Shown here one piece after another: positions 53,045 through 62,762 of a DNA stretch of 64,000 bases; the stretch's first letter is position 1, and the number at the start of each line of letters is the position of its first letter. The DNA is from ZC4RG30 sp963726085 (GTDB taxonomy: Bacteria; Pseudomonadota; Gammaproteobacteria; Steroidobacterales; Steroidobacteraceae), in assembly GCA_963726085.1 (NCBI GenBank), contig CAVSAR010000001.1:1-64000 (forward strand), in the 5' to 3' direction. A program made the position numbers and the translations under genes. The notes under the pieces are model-generated. The model was given only the letters and a program-made list of their open reading frames with translations, ran no database searches and was not told the DNA's origin.

Positions 53045-55191
53045 TCGGCCGCGGCGGCCGGCGGCGCCTTGCGCGCGACGGTTGGACCGGGCTTGGGTGT
53101 GGCGGTGACGATGTCAGCCATGATCTGGGCGGTACGGTCCAGTAGGATGTCCGGCGCATCGTCGCCCGTCACATCCGGGGCAGCCTCCAGTTCTTCGAGC
53201 TTCTTGAACGGCGCCTTGCCCAAGGCCACGCGGCGCATGTTCTCGCGTGCCAGACGCTGCGCATCCACCGTCTCGCGTTCCAGCTTGCGCTTGGCAAGGT
53301 TCAGGGACACGGACTTCTGCTGGCGCAGCTTCTCATTGGCCTCGATGCTGCTGACCAGCCACTGGAAGTCAGGATCGAGCTTGCCGCGCGCTGCCTCCTC
53401 GTGATCCAGCGTCAGTGCCGTTGGCATGGTGCCCGCAGGTGCCACGGGCGTGAAGTGCGCCGCCGCGATGCGGTCCCAGGGCAGGGCGTCGTGCAGCGAG
53501 CTTTCGCCCACTTCTTCCAGGCTGATGGGCGAGGGCAGCGCTATGTCCGGCTCTACGCCCCGGTGCTGGGTGCTTTCGCCGGTAACGCGGTAGAACTTGC
53601 CGATGGTGACGGTCAGCTGGCCGTCCACCGGTTTCTGCGTCCATCGATCCAGCGGGATCAGATTCTGCACCGTGCCCTTGCCGAACGTGCGTTGTCCGAC
53701 AATGTAGCCGCGGTGGTAGTCCTGGATGGCCGCTGCAAAGATCTCTGATGCGGAGGCGCTGTATCGGTCCACCAGCACCACCATGGGGCCGTCATAGGCG
53801 GTGCCAGGCACCGGGTCATCGAGCACTTCGATCCGGCCGGTGGTGTCCTTGAGCTGCACCACTGGGCCCTTGTCAATGAACAGGCCGGTAAGGGCGGTGG
53901 CTTCCGGCAGGAAGCCGCCGCCATCGCCACGCAGGTCCATCACCAGGCCATCGATGGGGCCTTCCTTGCGCAGTTCCTCGATGAGGCGGCTGACATCGCG
54001 CGTGGTGCTGCGATAGTTCTCGTCACCCTGGCTCTGTGCCTGCACGTCCTGGTAAAAACCCGGCACGGTAATCACGCCGATGTTCAGCGTGCGGCCATTG
54101 CGCGTCACGGTGCGGCGCGCCTTCTTGGATGCCTGGCCTTCCAGCGTGACCTTGCCGCGCTTGAGCTCGATGATTTTTTCCGGTGATCCCGGGGCCGCGC
54201 CCGCCGGCAGCACCTGCAGCCGCACCATCGTGCCGCCCTTGCCGCGGATCAGCTGCACCACGTCGTCCAGGCGTTGCCCGATGACTTCCTGGAACGCCCC
54301 TTCTTTGCCCTGAGCAATGGCGGTGATCCGGTCGTTGATCTTCAGGGTGCCGTCCACTGCCGCCGGCCCGCCGGACACCAGGTTGACGATGCTGACCTGG
54401 TCATCAGTGGACTGCAGGGTGGCACCGATGCCCTCATAGCTGAGGCTCATCTGGATGCGGTATTCCTCGGAGTTGCGCGCAGAGAAATAGCTCGAGTGCG
54501 GATCGAAGCTGCGCGCGTAGGCGTTCATCAGATTTTCAAACACTTCGCTGGGCGTGACCTGGTCGGCACGCTTTAGCACCCGCTCATAGCGCTTGTGCAG
54601 GATGTCGACCGCCTCGGGCCAGGTCTTGCCGGTCAGCAACAGCGACAGGCCGTCGTTCTTGACGCGCTTGCGCCACAGCTCATCGAGTTCCTGCTTGGTG
54701 GCCGGCCAGGGTGCCTTCTCGCGGTCGAATTCATAACTCTCGTCCACCGTCCAGTCCGGCTCGGTTTCCAGCAGCTTCATTGCCAGTGCGAGGCGCTCGC
54801 GATTGCGTTGCTGGAACCGTGCGAAGATCACGAACGCGGGTTCGACATCGCCGCTGTGAATCATGTCGTCGAAGCGGTCGCGGTACACGGAGAATTCGGC
54901 CACGTCGCTGGCCAGGAAGTAGCTGCGCTGGACGTCCATGGAAGAGACGTAATCGTCGAATATCTCCTCCGACATCTTGTCGTCGATGGTGGCGCGCCGG
55001 TAATGGGATTCCTCGAGGATGGTCCCGATGCGTCGGGCCAGCGGCCGTTCGCGTTCCAGGGGCGCCAGGGCACCCTGCGGCAACTGGGAAGTACTGACCG
55101 GCGCACCGGTGGAGCCGGTGCCAGCCAGGATCAGCACCGTCAGCGCGGACAGCGCTATCCAGCCCATGGGCCGGCGAAGTGATATGAACAT
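53041..55191 (-). CDS. prc: Tail-specific protease Prc (Tsp)
   Basis: A periplasmic C-terminal processing protease. The 716-residue protein has an N-terminal membrane segment or signal (WIALSALTVLILAGTG), a helical lid region, one PDZ domain (SLSYEGIGATLQSTDDQVSI near 249-268), and the S41 core with Ser480 (DRYSASASEIFAA) and Lys505 (RTFGKGTVQ) of the catalytic dyad. The C-terminal region contains Lys/Arg-rich helices and an alanine-rich end (KAPPAAAAD). Prc removes ssrA-tagged proteins and tunes peptidoglycan hydrolases. The length is near the family's usual 680. Confidence 0.95.
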   Translation of the reverse strand: MFISLRRPMGWIALSALTVLILAGTGSTGAPVSTSQLPQGALAPLERERPLARRIGTILEESHYRRATIDDKMSEEIFDDYVSSMDVQRSYFLASDVAEFSVYRDRFDDMIHSGDVEPAFVIFARFQQRNRERLALAMKLLETEPDWTVDESYEFDREKAPWPATKQELDELWRKRVKNDGLSLLLTGKTWPEAVDILHKRYERVLKRADQVTPSEVFENLMNAYARSFDPHSSYFSARNSEEYRIQMSLSYEGIGATLQSTDDQVSIVNLVSGGPAAVDGTLKINDRITAIAQGKEGAFQEVIGQRLDDVVQLIRGKGGTMVRLQVLPAGAAPGSPEKIIELKRGKVTLEGQASKKARRTVTRNGRTLNIGVITVPGFYQDVQAQSQGDENYRSTTRDVSRLIEELRKEGPIDGLVMDLRGDGGGFLPEATALTGLFIDKGPVVQLKDTTGRIEVLDDPVPGTAYDGPMVVLVDRYSASASEIFAAAIQDYHRGYIVGQRTFGKGTVQNLIPLDRWTQKPVDGQLTVTIGKFYRVTGESTQHRGVEPDIALPSPISLEEVGESSLHDALPWDRIAAAHFTPVAPAGTMPTALTLDHEEAARGKLDPDFQWLVSSIEANEKLRQQKSVSLNLAKRKLERETVDAQRLARENMRRVALGKAPFKKLEELEAAPDVTGDDAPDILLDRTAQIMADIVTATPKPGPTVARKAPPAAAAD

Positions 55192-55261
55192 GCCGTCAGG
55201 CTAGACGGGGCAGGCCCCGCCAGCAAGTCCGGCGGTTAGGATTGAGGGATCCCGCCACCTC

Positions 55262-55579
55262 TTGGGGCGGCTTAGCAGCAGGAGAAGGTACTTGCGACCG
55301 TGGGCAACGTTGTTGGGGGTGGTCATGGGCTCGGCCGTGGCCCTGTTGGTGGGTCTGGGGATGACGCTGGTGGTCTACTTGCTGCTGCCGGAGTTTCACG
55401 AGCGCCTGGCCGGGGAGTTCCGGCCCCTTCTGGCCGCCGTGGCCTGGGCGGCGGCCCTTGTGGGGGTATCCACGTGTGCCTTTGTCGGGGAACTGCGGGA
55501 ATGGCCCCGGCGCTATTGGGTGCAGGTCGCGCTGGCCATGCTGCTGCTGGCCTATGGATGGGCCTATTGGCCCACTTGA
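55262..55579 (+). CDS. Small membrane protein, function unknown
   Basis: A 105-residue protein with three probable membrane helices: WATLLGVVMGSAVALLVGLG, FRPLLAAVAWAAALVGVSTC and VQVALAMLLLAYGWAYW. I do not recognise a family. The first residue is uncertain: TTG at 55262 begins a basic stretch, and later in-frame TTG (55291) or GTG codons are possible. It is divergent from prc (70 bp). No partner is obvious. Confidence 0.55.
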   Translation: MGRLSSRRRYLRPWATLLGVVMGSAVALLVGLGMTLVVYLLLPEFHERLAGEFRPLLAAVAWAAALVGVSTCAFVGELREWPRRYWVQVALAMLLLAYGWAYWPT

Positions 55580-55614
55580 GCGGTACCGGCCGCCAGGGGC
55601 TGACAGCGCGCGGG

Positions 55615-55821
55615 CTAGCGGCGGTTGGCCCAAGTGTCAGGCCTTGGGGTAGCCTGATTGTAGGGGTCGATACCCTTGCGCCTTGCCCGGGTTTCAGACA
55701 CCGACAGCTTCTCGGCCATCAGGGCAGCTTCCAGCTGCGCCAATACCGTGTTGCGAATGGGAAGCCTGGCGGTGGAATCCGGATCCAGCTCCTCCAGGCC
55801 ATTGGCTGTCTGATCGTTCAT
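55615..55821 (-). CDS. Small hypothetical protein
   Basis: A 68-residue soluble protein, RLPIRNTVLAQLEAALMAEK then SVSETRARRKGIDPYN, with a probable single long helix. It starts at ATG 55821 and runs opposite to the preceding membrane gene. I recognise no family. It is retained because of its clean start, its well-formed helix and the lack of a competing gene. Whether it is expressed is not known. Confidence 0.45.
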   Translation of the reverse strand: MNDQTANGLEELDPDSTARLPIRNTVLAQLEAALMAEKLSVSETRARRKGIDPYNQATPRPDTWANRR

Positions 55822-55877
55822 TGGCCCGCGATAATACGGCAGGTGCGCGAAATACGTCTATAAACAGCTGAATTATG

Positions 55878-56201
55878 TCATCTTTTCAGCAGTACGCGAC
55901 TGATGCGCAGTGCCAGCAGGATGACGTACGGCCCAACCAGCACTGTCCAGTATCCCAGTGAGCCGGTGCCCAGGCCGCGAAGGTAATCCACCCACAGGGC
56001 AAGCGGGCCGCCGGTAGGCGCGCCCGATGGCGTGCGCACGTATTCCCCCAGGGAAAACTTGCCCGCAAACCATATGAGTACGGGCAGCACAAACAAGGAG
56101 AACGCCAGCACCAGCCCCAGAAACGCAAGCTCGCGCTTGGCGCCCCTGAGCCTGCGATATCCGGACCATGCTCTGCGGATCGAGTTACTCACGCCGGGCA
56201 T
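55878..56201 (-). CDS. Small two-helix membrane protein
   Basis: A 107-residue protein with two clear membrane segments: LAFLGLVLAFSLFVLPVLIW (about 25-44) and WTVLVGPYVILLALRISRVL (about 84-103), plus a charged N-terminus. No family is recognised. It lies 11 bp from the divergent oxidoreductase start, so the two would share a promoter region inside coding sequence. Confidence 0.55.
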   Translation of the reverse strand: MPGVSNSIRRAWSGYRRLRGAKRELAFLGLVLAFSLFVLPVLIWFAGKFSLGEYVRTPSGAPTGGPLALWVDYLRGLGTGSLGYWTVLVGPYVILLALRISRVLLKR

Positions 56202-56212
56202 AATAGCGGACG

Positions 56213-57162
56213 ATGAAGAAAATCAGGACTGCAGTCATCGGCGTGGGCTACCTCGGCCGCTTCCACGCCCAGAAATACGCGACCCTGCCCGATTGCGAGC
56301 TGGTGGCGGTGGTCGACCAGAATGAACGGGCCCGCACGGCGGTGGCCGCCGAGCTCAACGTTGCCGGCCACGCGGATCACCGCGACCTCATGGATCGGGT
56401 GGATGCGGTCAGTGTGGTCACCCACACGCCGTCACATTTCGCGATTGCCGCGGATTTCCTGCGCGCCGGCGTGCATGTGCTGGTGGAAAAGCCCATTACC
56501 GAGACCGTCGCCCAGGCGCAGGAACTGATTGCACTGGCCCGCAGCGCAGGCCGGGTACTGCAGGTGGGCCATCTGGAGCGGTTCAACGCCGTGATCCTGG
56601 CCGCCGAGTCGCAGCTGCGCAACCCGAAGTTTCTCGAATGCCACCGGCTGGCGCCATTTCGCGAGCGTGGCACCGATGTCAACGTGGTACTCGACCTGAT
56701 GATCCATGACATCGACATCGTGCAAAGCATCGTGCGCGCGCCGCTGGTCAGCATCGATGCGGTGGGCACGCCGGTGTTTTCCGAAGAGATCGATATCGCC
56801 AACGCGCGGCTGCGCTTTGCCAATGGCTGCGTGGCCAACGTGACGGCCAGCCGGGTGAGCCTGAAGACCGAACGCAAGCTGCGCATCTTCCAGGACGATG
56901 CGTACATTTCGATGGACCTGCAGCAGAAAGTGCTGTCCGTGATCCGCAAGCGGGCGCCCGATGCCGCGCCCGGCCCGCTGCCGGTGACCATCGAAGAGCA
57001 GAATCTGGAGCAGGGCGATGCGTTGCGCGCGGAAATCGAGTCGTTCCTGCGTTGCGTGCGCAGCGGCCAGCGCCCGGTGGTCAGTGGCGAGGACGGCTTG
57101 CTGGCGCTGCAGACCGCCTCGCGCATCACCGACCTGATCCTGGCGCAGCAGGGCAAGAACCC

Positions 57163-57166
<4 letters not shown>
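56213..57166 (+). CDS. Gfo/Idh/MocA-family oxidoreductase
   Basis: A 317-residue NAD(P)-dependent oxidoreductase. The Rossmann motif is GVGYLGRFHAQ near 10-20, the second signature VEKPIT near 92-97, and a catalytic-region LMIHDIDIVQSIV near 163-175. The family acts on sugars, inositols and UDP-sugars; a UDP-amino-sugar 3-dehydrogenase role in lipid A or O-antigen synthesis is one option, but the substrate is not shown by the sequence. The stop overlaps the aguB TTG start. Confidence 0.85.
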
Positions 57167-58083
<917 letters not shown>

Positions 58084-58167
58084 TACTGGTGCTGCGGTGG
58101 ATGCCGTGAGCCGCGTGTTACTGACCGGAGTGCAGCGGCAATGTCGCGCGCCGTGGCGGGCTGGAAG

Positions 58168-59235
58168 TTAGCTCTCTGCCACCAGTGGCGCTGCGACTAA
58201 CGCCCCGCTGACAGGTCGAACAAACCAGCGTTCCACTGCAAACCAGCTGGCCGCGCCGGCCAGCACCGACAGCAACATTGCGGTTCCAACGAACTGCGGA
58301 AAGCTCAGGGCACCATAAGCAAGCAGCAGTTGCTGAATGGGCCAAGCATAGAGATAGGTGCCGTAGGAGAAATCCCCGTAGCGAGCTGCATCGTAGATCG
58401 GACGAGCGAAGGCCAAGAAGAACACCAGATATCCCAGGCACAATGGCACCAGGAAGCTGGCCGACATCGGCACTAGCCGGGTCCCGATAATCAGCGCTGC
58501 CAGCGCGGCGCAGGCTGCAAACCCTGATCTGGGGACGCTGTCGCGGTATAGGTAGACCAGCATTCCGCTCAGGAAGCACGGTGCCACACGCAACCAGAGG
58601 TTGGGCAATCCGACCAGTTCCGAGAGAATGCCGCCACCCCAGCGTTTGCCTGTATGCAACGTCCACGCATCGAGTGCGATGATCAGTACAAATGCCGCCA
58701 GCACCACCGTTTTGCGTGCCCACAGGGCGAAGCAAGTCCCAAGGAGCAGCACGCCCAGATAGCAGCCGAATTCATAAGGGATACTCCACAGGGAGCCGTT
58801 TACGTCCTGCCAATGGTTTTGTGCAAAGACGTTCGATTCTGGAAACCATCCCTGCAGGAGCGCATTGCGCCAGGTCATTTGCGTGACGGTTTCAACGGTG
58901 AAACGGGTATTCGAAATCAGCGGCAGCATCACAAAGGCGCAAATCCCGACCGCCACGACGTATGCCGGGTAGATCCGCAGGATGCGCTTGCGCAGGTAAC
59001 TCCAGGTACTACTGGAACTGTCGAAGCTCTTGAGGATCAGGAAGCCGCTGATCATGAAGAAGACTTCGACTGCGAGCTTTCCGGCGTCCAGCGTCCCACC
59101 GGTCAGTCGGGAAATAGGCTCGTTGTCCTCCGTACCCACGGACAGCGCGAACGAATGCGACCAGATGACGAGCAACGCCATCGCCATGCGCAAGGTGTTG
59201 AAGTTGTTTCGCCTGTTGGAGACCAGCAGCGCCAT
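58168..59235 (-). CDS. Acyltransferase 3 family membrane protein
   Basis: A 355-residue integral membrane acyltransferase (OafA/NodX type) with about ten hydrophobic segments, for example FFMISGFLILKSF and LIIALDAWTL. The N-terminal catalytic-type His is in LVIWSHSFALS. Such enzymes O-acetylate surface sugars or lipids. The gene is flanked by unrelated genes and its sequence looks less GC-rich than its neighbours, which suggests acquisition. The acceptor is unknown. Confidence 0.85.
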   Translation of the reverse strand: MALLVSNRRNNFNTLRMAMALLVIWSHSFALSVGTEDNEPISRLTGGTLDAGKLAVEVFFMISGFLILKSFDSSSSTWSYLRKRILRIYPAYVVAVGICAFVMLPLISNTRFTVETVTQMTWRNALLQGWFPESNVFAQNHWQDVNGSLWSIPYEFGCYLGVLLLGTCFALWARKTVVLAAFVLIIALDAWTLHTGKRWGGGILSELVGLPNLWLRVAPCFLSGMLVYLYRDSVPRSGFAACAALAALIIGTRLVPMSASFLVPLCLGYLVFFLAFARPIYDAARYGDFSYGTYLYAWPIQQLLLAYGALSFPQFVGTAMLLSVLAGAASWFAVERWFVRPVSGALVAAPLVAES

Positions 59236-59393
59236 GCTTTAGATCGGGCTGTCGGACTGGGTTCGACCAGACGCACCGGTGTCGGCGCCGTCGAGTTGAA
59301 TCAGCTCCAGTGCGACCATCGTCCCTCGCTAGTTCGATCGATTATGCATGATGGGTCAGAATAGGGCCTGCCGCCGTGATCCATAAGGCAAAT

Positions 59394-59867
59394 ATGCGAA
59401 TCTTGTTCGTCTGCTTGGGGAACATCTGCCGATCCCCCACCGTGGAGGGCGTGGCAAGGCAACTGGCACAGACGGAATTCCCGGCGCTGCCCCTGCAGTT
59501 CGATTCTGCCGGCACCGCCTCGTATCACATTGGCGATGCGCCAGATCCGCGCAGCCAACGCGCCGCTCGAATGCGCGGTTATGACCTGTCAGGTCTGCGC
59601 GCACGACAGCTGTCCAGTGCTGACTTCGAGCACTTTGACCTGTTGCTGGCGATGGACGAAGAGAACCTGGTGCAAATGCAGGCGGTGGCACCAGCCAAGG
59701 CACGTTCCCGTGCCCGGCTGTTCCTGTCCTATGCGCCACAGTTGAACCTGCGGGCTGTCCCGGATCCGTATTACGGTGGGCCGCAGGATTTTGAAACCGT
59801 GCTCGACCTGGCCGAGCACGGCTGTCGAGCGCTATTCCTCGCGATCGGCGCGCAGGTCGGGCGCTGA
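59394..59867 (+). CDS. Low-molecular-weight protein tyrosine phosphatase
   Basis: A 157-residue LMW-PTP. The P-loop is VCLGNICRSP at residues 6-15 with Cys7 and Arg13, and the general acid is Asp124 in VPDPYYGG. The ATG at 59394 gives the standard start MRILFVCLGN; GTG 59376 would add six residues. Such enzymes act on tyrosine kinases of polysaccharide export or as arsenate reductases; here the substrate is not known. Its last 36 nt overlap the 3' end of rne on the other strand. Confidence 0.9.
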   Translation: MRILFVCLGNICRSPTVEGVARQLAQTEFPALPLQFDSAGTASYHIGDAPDPRSQRAARMRGYDLSGLRARQLSSADFEHFDLLLAMDEENLVQMQAVAPAKARSRARLFLSYAPQLNLRAVPDPYYGGPQDFETVLDLAEHGCRALFLAIGAQVGR

Positions 59868-62339
59868 CGGCAGCGTCGCCGACGACCAGACCACTGCCGG
59901 ACGCCCTTCGGTGCGCGGCGGGGCCAGACCGGCCGGCACTGCCGGTGCGTCATTGCGCGGGGTTGCCTGCGGCGCAGAGGACTCACCGTTGAAACCTCCG
60001 TGCGCTCCTTGCCCGTCAGACGGGCCCGCACTTGGCTGCAGGCTGAACCCTTCGCTGCCATGCATCTGGGATGCACCGGAGTCCGTGGTTCCACCTGCCG
60101 ATTCGCCGAGGTTGTCTGCACCGGCGACATCATTGCGATGCGAGCCGCCGCGGCCACGACGGCGACGACCGCCGCGGCGTGAACGCTTCTCGCCATCGGC
60201 TCGCTGTCCATCAGCGCGTGGGGCACCGTTGTCGGCCAAGGCTGCGCCATTCATCGGGGCAGCACTGGGTTCCGGACGCGGGGCTGCCTGTTCGGCATGC
60301 GGTGCGGCACGACGTGGCTGGCCGCCTTCAGCGCGCGGAGCCGCATCGCGATCGCGATGCCGCGGGGCATCACGACCGGAACGCTCTGCATCACGCGCCG
60401 GGCGTTCGGCATCGCGTGGACCTGAGCGTGCAGCACCGCGATCCCGACCGCGATCTGCACCGTCGCCGGCGCCGGCGCCATGGGTCCGGGTTCGGCCCCT
60501 GCCGCCGCGTTCCGGGCGTTCGCCACCGCGGCCACTGCGATGTCCGGTCCGGTTGCGATCATTGCTGCGGTAGCGGTCGCCCTGTCCGGCACTGCGTGCC
60601 GGGCTGGGTTCAACAGGGGCCTGGGCCGTGCTGCCGCCAAACCAGCCCTTGACCATGGCCCAGAATCCACCGGTGGCGGCAGGCTGGACTTCCGGTGCCG
60701 CGCGCACCGGGGCGGCCTGCGGAATCGGTGCCGGGGCTTCCGGCAGCAGGGTGGCCACCGCGGCTGCAGGGGCGGCGGGCTTCTTGGGCTGCAACGCCGT
60801 GACGTCGGGGGCCTCCGGGGCCGTCGGCATCCGGTAACTGGACTGTGTGTTTTCCGCCAGACCCAGTTCCTCGGCGCGGACGCGGCGGATCGAAAATTCC
60901 GGCGTCTCGATGTTTTCGTTGGGCACCAGGACCAGCTCGATGCCGCACTTCTCTTCGATGCTGCGCAGCGTGGCGCGCTTTTCGTTCATCAGGTAGGTGG
61001 CCACCGGCACCGGCACCTGCAGCACCAGGCGTGCGGTGCGCTCCTTGCGTGCTTCCTCGCCGGTCAGGCGCAGGATGGACAGGGCCAGGGATTCCACGCT
61101 GCGAATGCTGCCGATGCCAAGGCAGCGCGGGCAGGTGAGGTGGCTGGACTCGCTCAGCGATGGCCGCAGCCGTTGCCGCGACATCTCCAGCAGCCCAAAG
61201 CGCGATAGCCGGCCGATCTGGATGCGCGCGCGATCGGCCTTCATGGCGTCGCGCAGGCGGTCTTCAACGTCCCTTTGATTCTTGGTCGATTCCATGTCGA
61301 TGAAATCGATGACGATCAGGCCGCCGATGTCGCGGACCCGCAGCTGGCGCGCGATCTCGTCGGCCGCCTCCAGGTTGGTGTTGAATGCGGTGGCCTCGAT
61401 ATCCGAGCCGCGCGTACTGCGCGCGGAGTTGATGTCGATGGAAACCAGCGCTTCCGTGTGGTCGATCACCAGGCTGCCGCCGGCGGGCAGCTGCACCTTG
61501 TGCGCATAGGCAGACTCGATCTGGCTCTCGATCTGGAACCGGGTAAACAGCGGCACGTCCTCGGTGTGCTGCTTGAGGCGGCGCTGTGCCTCCGGCGGCA
61601 TGAAACGCTGCATGTATTCCTGCGCCTTCTGGAAGGCCGCGGTGTCATCGACCAGGATTTCCCCGATGTCATCGCCCAGGTAATCGCGCATGGCGCGCGT
61701 CACCGCATCGCTTTCCTGGTACACCAGGAACGGCGCCGGACGCGACTGGATGCCGGCGGCAATGGCTTCCCACTGCGTGCGCAGGTTGTCCAGGTCCCAC
61801 TGCAGCTCCTCGGCACTGCGACCGACGCCGGCAGTGCGGATGATCGCGCCCATGCCGTCGGGAATGTTCAGCTGCGCCATGGTCTCGCGCATCTGGTCGC
61901 GGTCCTCGCCCTCGATGCGCCGCGAGACGCCGCCAGCGCGTGGGGAGTTGGGCATCAGCACCAGGAACCGGCCGGCCAGGCTGATGAACGTGGTCAGGGC
62001 AGCGCCCTTGTTGCCGCGCTCTTCCTTTTCGACCTGGACCACGATCTCCTGACCTTCGGACAGGATTTCGCGGATGCCGCGGTTGCCCTGCGGCTGGCCG
62101 TCGCGGAAGAACTCTTTCGAGATTTCCTTCAGCGGCAGGAAGCCATGGCGCTCGGAGCCGTAGTCGACAAACACCGCCTCGAGCGAAGGCTCGATGCGCG
62201 CGATCCGGGCTTTATAGATATTGGCTTTTTTCTGTTCCCGCGAGGAAATATCGATGCTCAGGTCGTAGAGCTTCTGTCCATCGACGAGCGCAACGCGCAG
62301 TTCTTCCTGCTGGGTTGCATTGACTAGTAATCGTTTCAT
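59832..62339 (-). CDS. rne: Ribonuclease E
   Basis: The endonuclease core of the RNA degradosome. The 835-residue protein has an S1 domain (residues about 35-120, ANIYKARIARIEPSLEAVFV), the DNase-I-like catalytic aspartates in LVSIDINSARSTRG and LIVIDFIDMEST, and the Zn-link CPRC in SSHLTCPRCLGIG. The C-terminal half is a shorter scaffold of about 300 residues. It has an AlaPro region, then an arginine-rich segment with repeats like RDRGAARSGPRDAERPARD (RNA-binding), and ends in a Gly/Ala-rich tail. The length is below E. coli (1061). The ATG is at 62339. Confidence 0.94.
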   Translation of the reverse strand: MKRLLVNATQQEELRVALVDGQKLYDLSIDISSREQKKANIYKARIARIEPSLEAVFVDYGSERHGFLPLKEISKEFFRDGQPQGNRGIREILSEGQEIVVQVEKEERGNKGAALTTFISLAGRFLVLMPNSPRAGGVSRRIEGEDRDQMRETMAQLNIPDGMGAIIRTAGVGRSAEELQWDLDNLRTQWEAIAAGIQSRPAPFLVYQESDAVTRAMRDYLGDDIGEILVDDTAAFQKAQEYMQRFMPPEAQRRLKQHTEDVPLFTRFQIESQIESAYAHKVQLPAGGSLVIDHTEALVSIDINSARSTRGSDIEATAFNTNLEAADEIARQLRVRDIGGLIVIDFIDMESTKNQRDVEDRLRDAMKADRARIQIGRLSRFGLLEMSRQRLRPSLSESSHLTCPRCLGIGSIRSVESLALSILRLTGEEARKERTARLVLQVPVPVATYLMNEKRATLRSIEEKCGIELVLVPNENIETPEFSIRRVRAEELGLAENTQSSYRMPTAPEAPDVTALQPKKPAAPAAAVATLLPEAPAPIPQAAPVRAAPEVQPAATGGFWAMVKGWFGGSTAQAPVEPSPARSAGQGDRYRSNDRNRTGHRSGRGGERPERGGRGRTRTHGAGAGDGADRGRDRGAARSGPRDAERPARDAERSGRDAPRHRDRDAAPRAEGGQPRRAAPHAEQAAPRPEPSAAPMNGAALADNGAPRADGQRADGEKRSRRGGRRRRGRGGSHRNDVAGADNLGESAGGTTDSGASQMHGSEGFSLQPSAGPSDGQGAHGGFNGESSAPQATPRNDAPAVPAGLAPPRTEGRPAVVWSSATLPSAPDLRADREE

Positions 62340-62762
62340 TTAATCCACTCAATTGGAGTTGAGCGGCGGGCGAGGGGGAAGCACGCGCGTAAGCGGGTGC
62401 TCCAGGAAACCTGGAAAGGCAGGAGAACGCTTCGAGCTGGGCCAGGAGACTGGCCAGAAGAGCGTGGATTGTTACGTACACTGCTTGAATGAACCTGTCG
62501 CCCCGACTCTGACGCGGGACGCCGCAATCCGTTACTACTGCCGACCGCAGGTGTGCTCTCCGACCCTGCGCTCCATTTCGCTGGAACGCGGTTTGGTCAC
62601 TGGAGCAATCCACCCCTGGCCTGCCACTTGATCTGCGGCTGATATGCCGCAATGTTCCGTGCCGCTTCGAGGGCAAGTGCAAACTAAGGGAAGGCACCTG
62701 ACCCAGAATAGGGACACGTGACACGCAGTATACTCGCAGGCGCTTGCAAAACAAAGATTTAC
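62340..62762. promoter_or_regulatory. Divergent regulatory region between rne and rluC
   Basis: This 423-bp non-coding stretch separates the divergent rne and rluC starts. Long 5' leaders are usual for rne, where they mediate autoregulation. A short inverted repeat, CTCAA/TTGAG (62347-62362), sits at the rne ribosome-binding region. TATACT at 62729 is a reasonable -10 for rluC, but I see no good -35. No gene is supported here. Confidence 0.4.

Noticed and set aside
61275..62327. 350-codon open frame opposite rne
   Set aside because: It is a shadow of RNase E, whose S1 and catalytic motifs are exact in the opposite strand.
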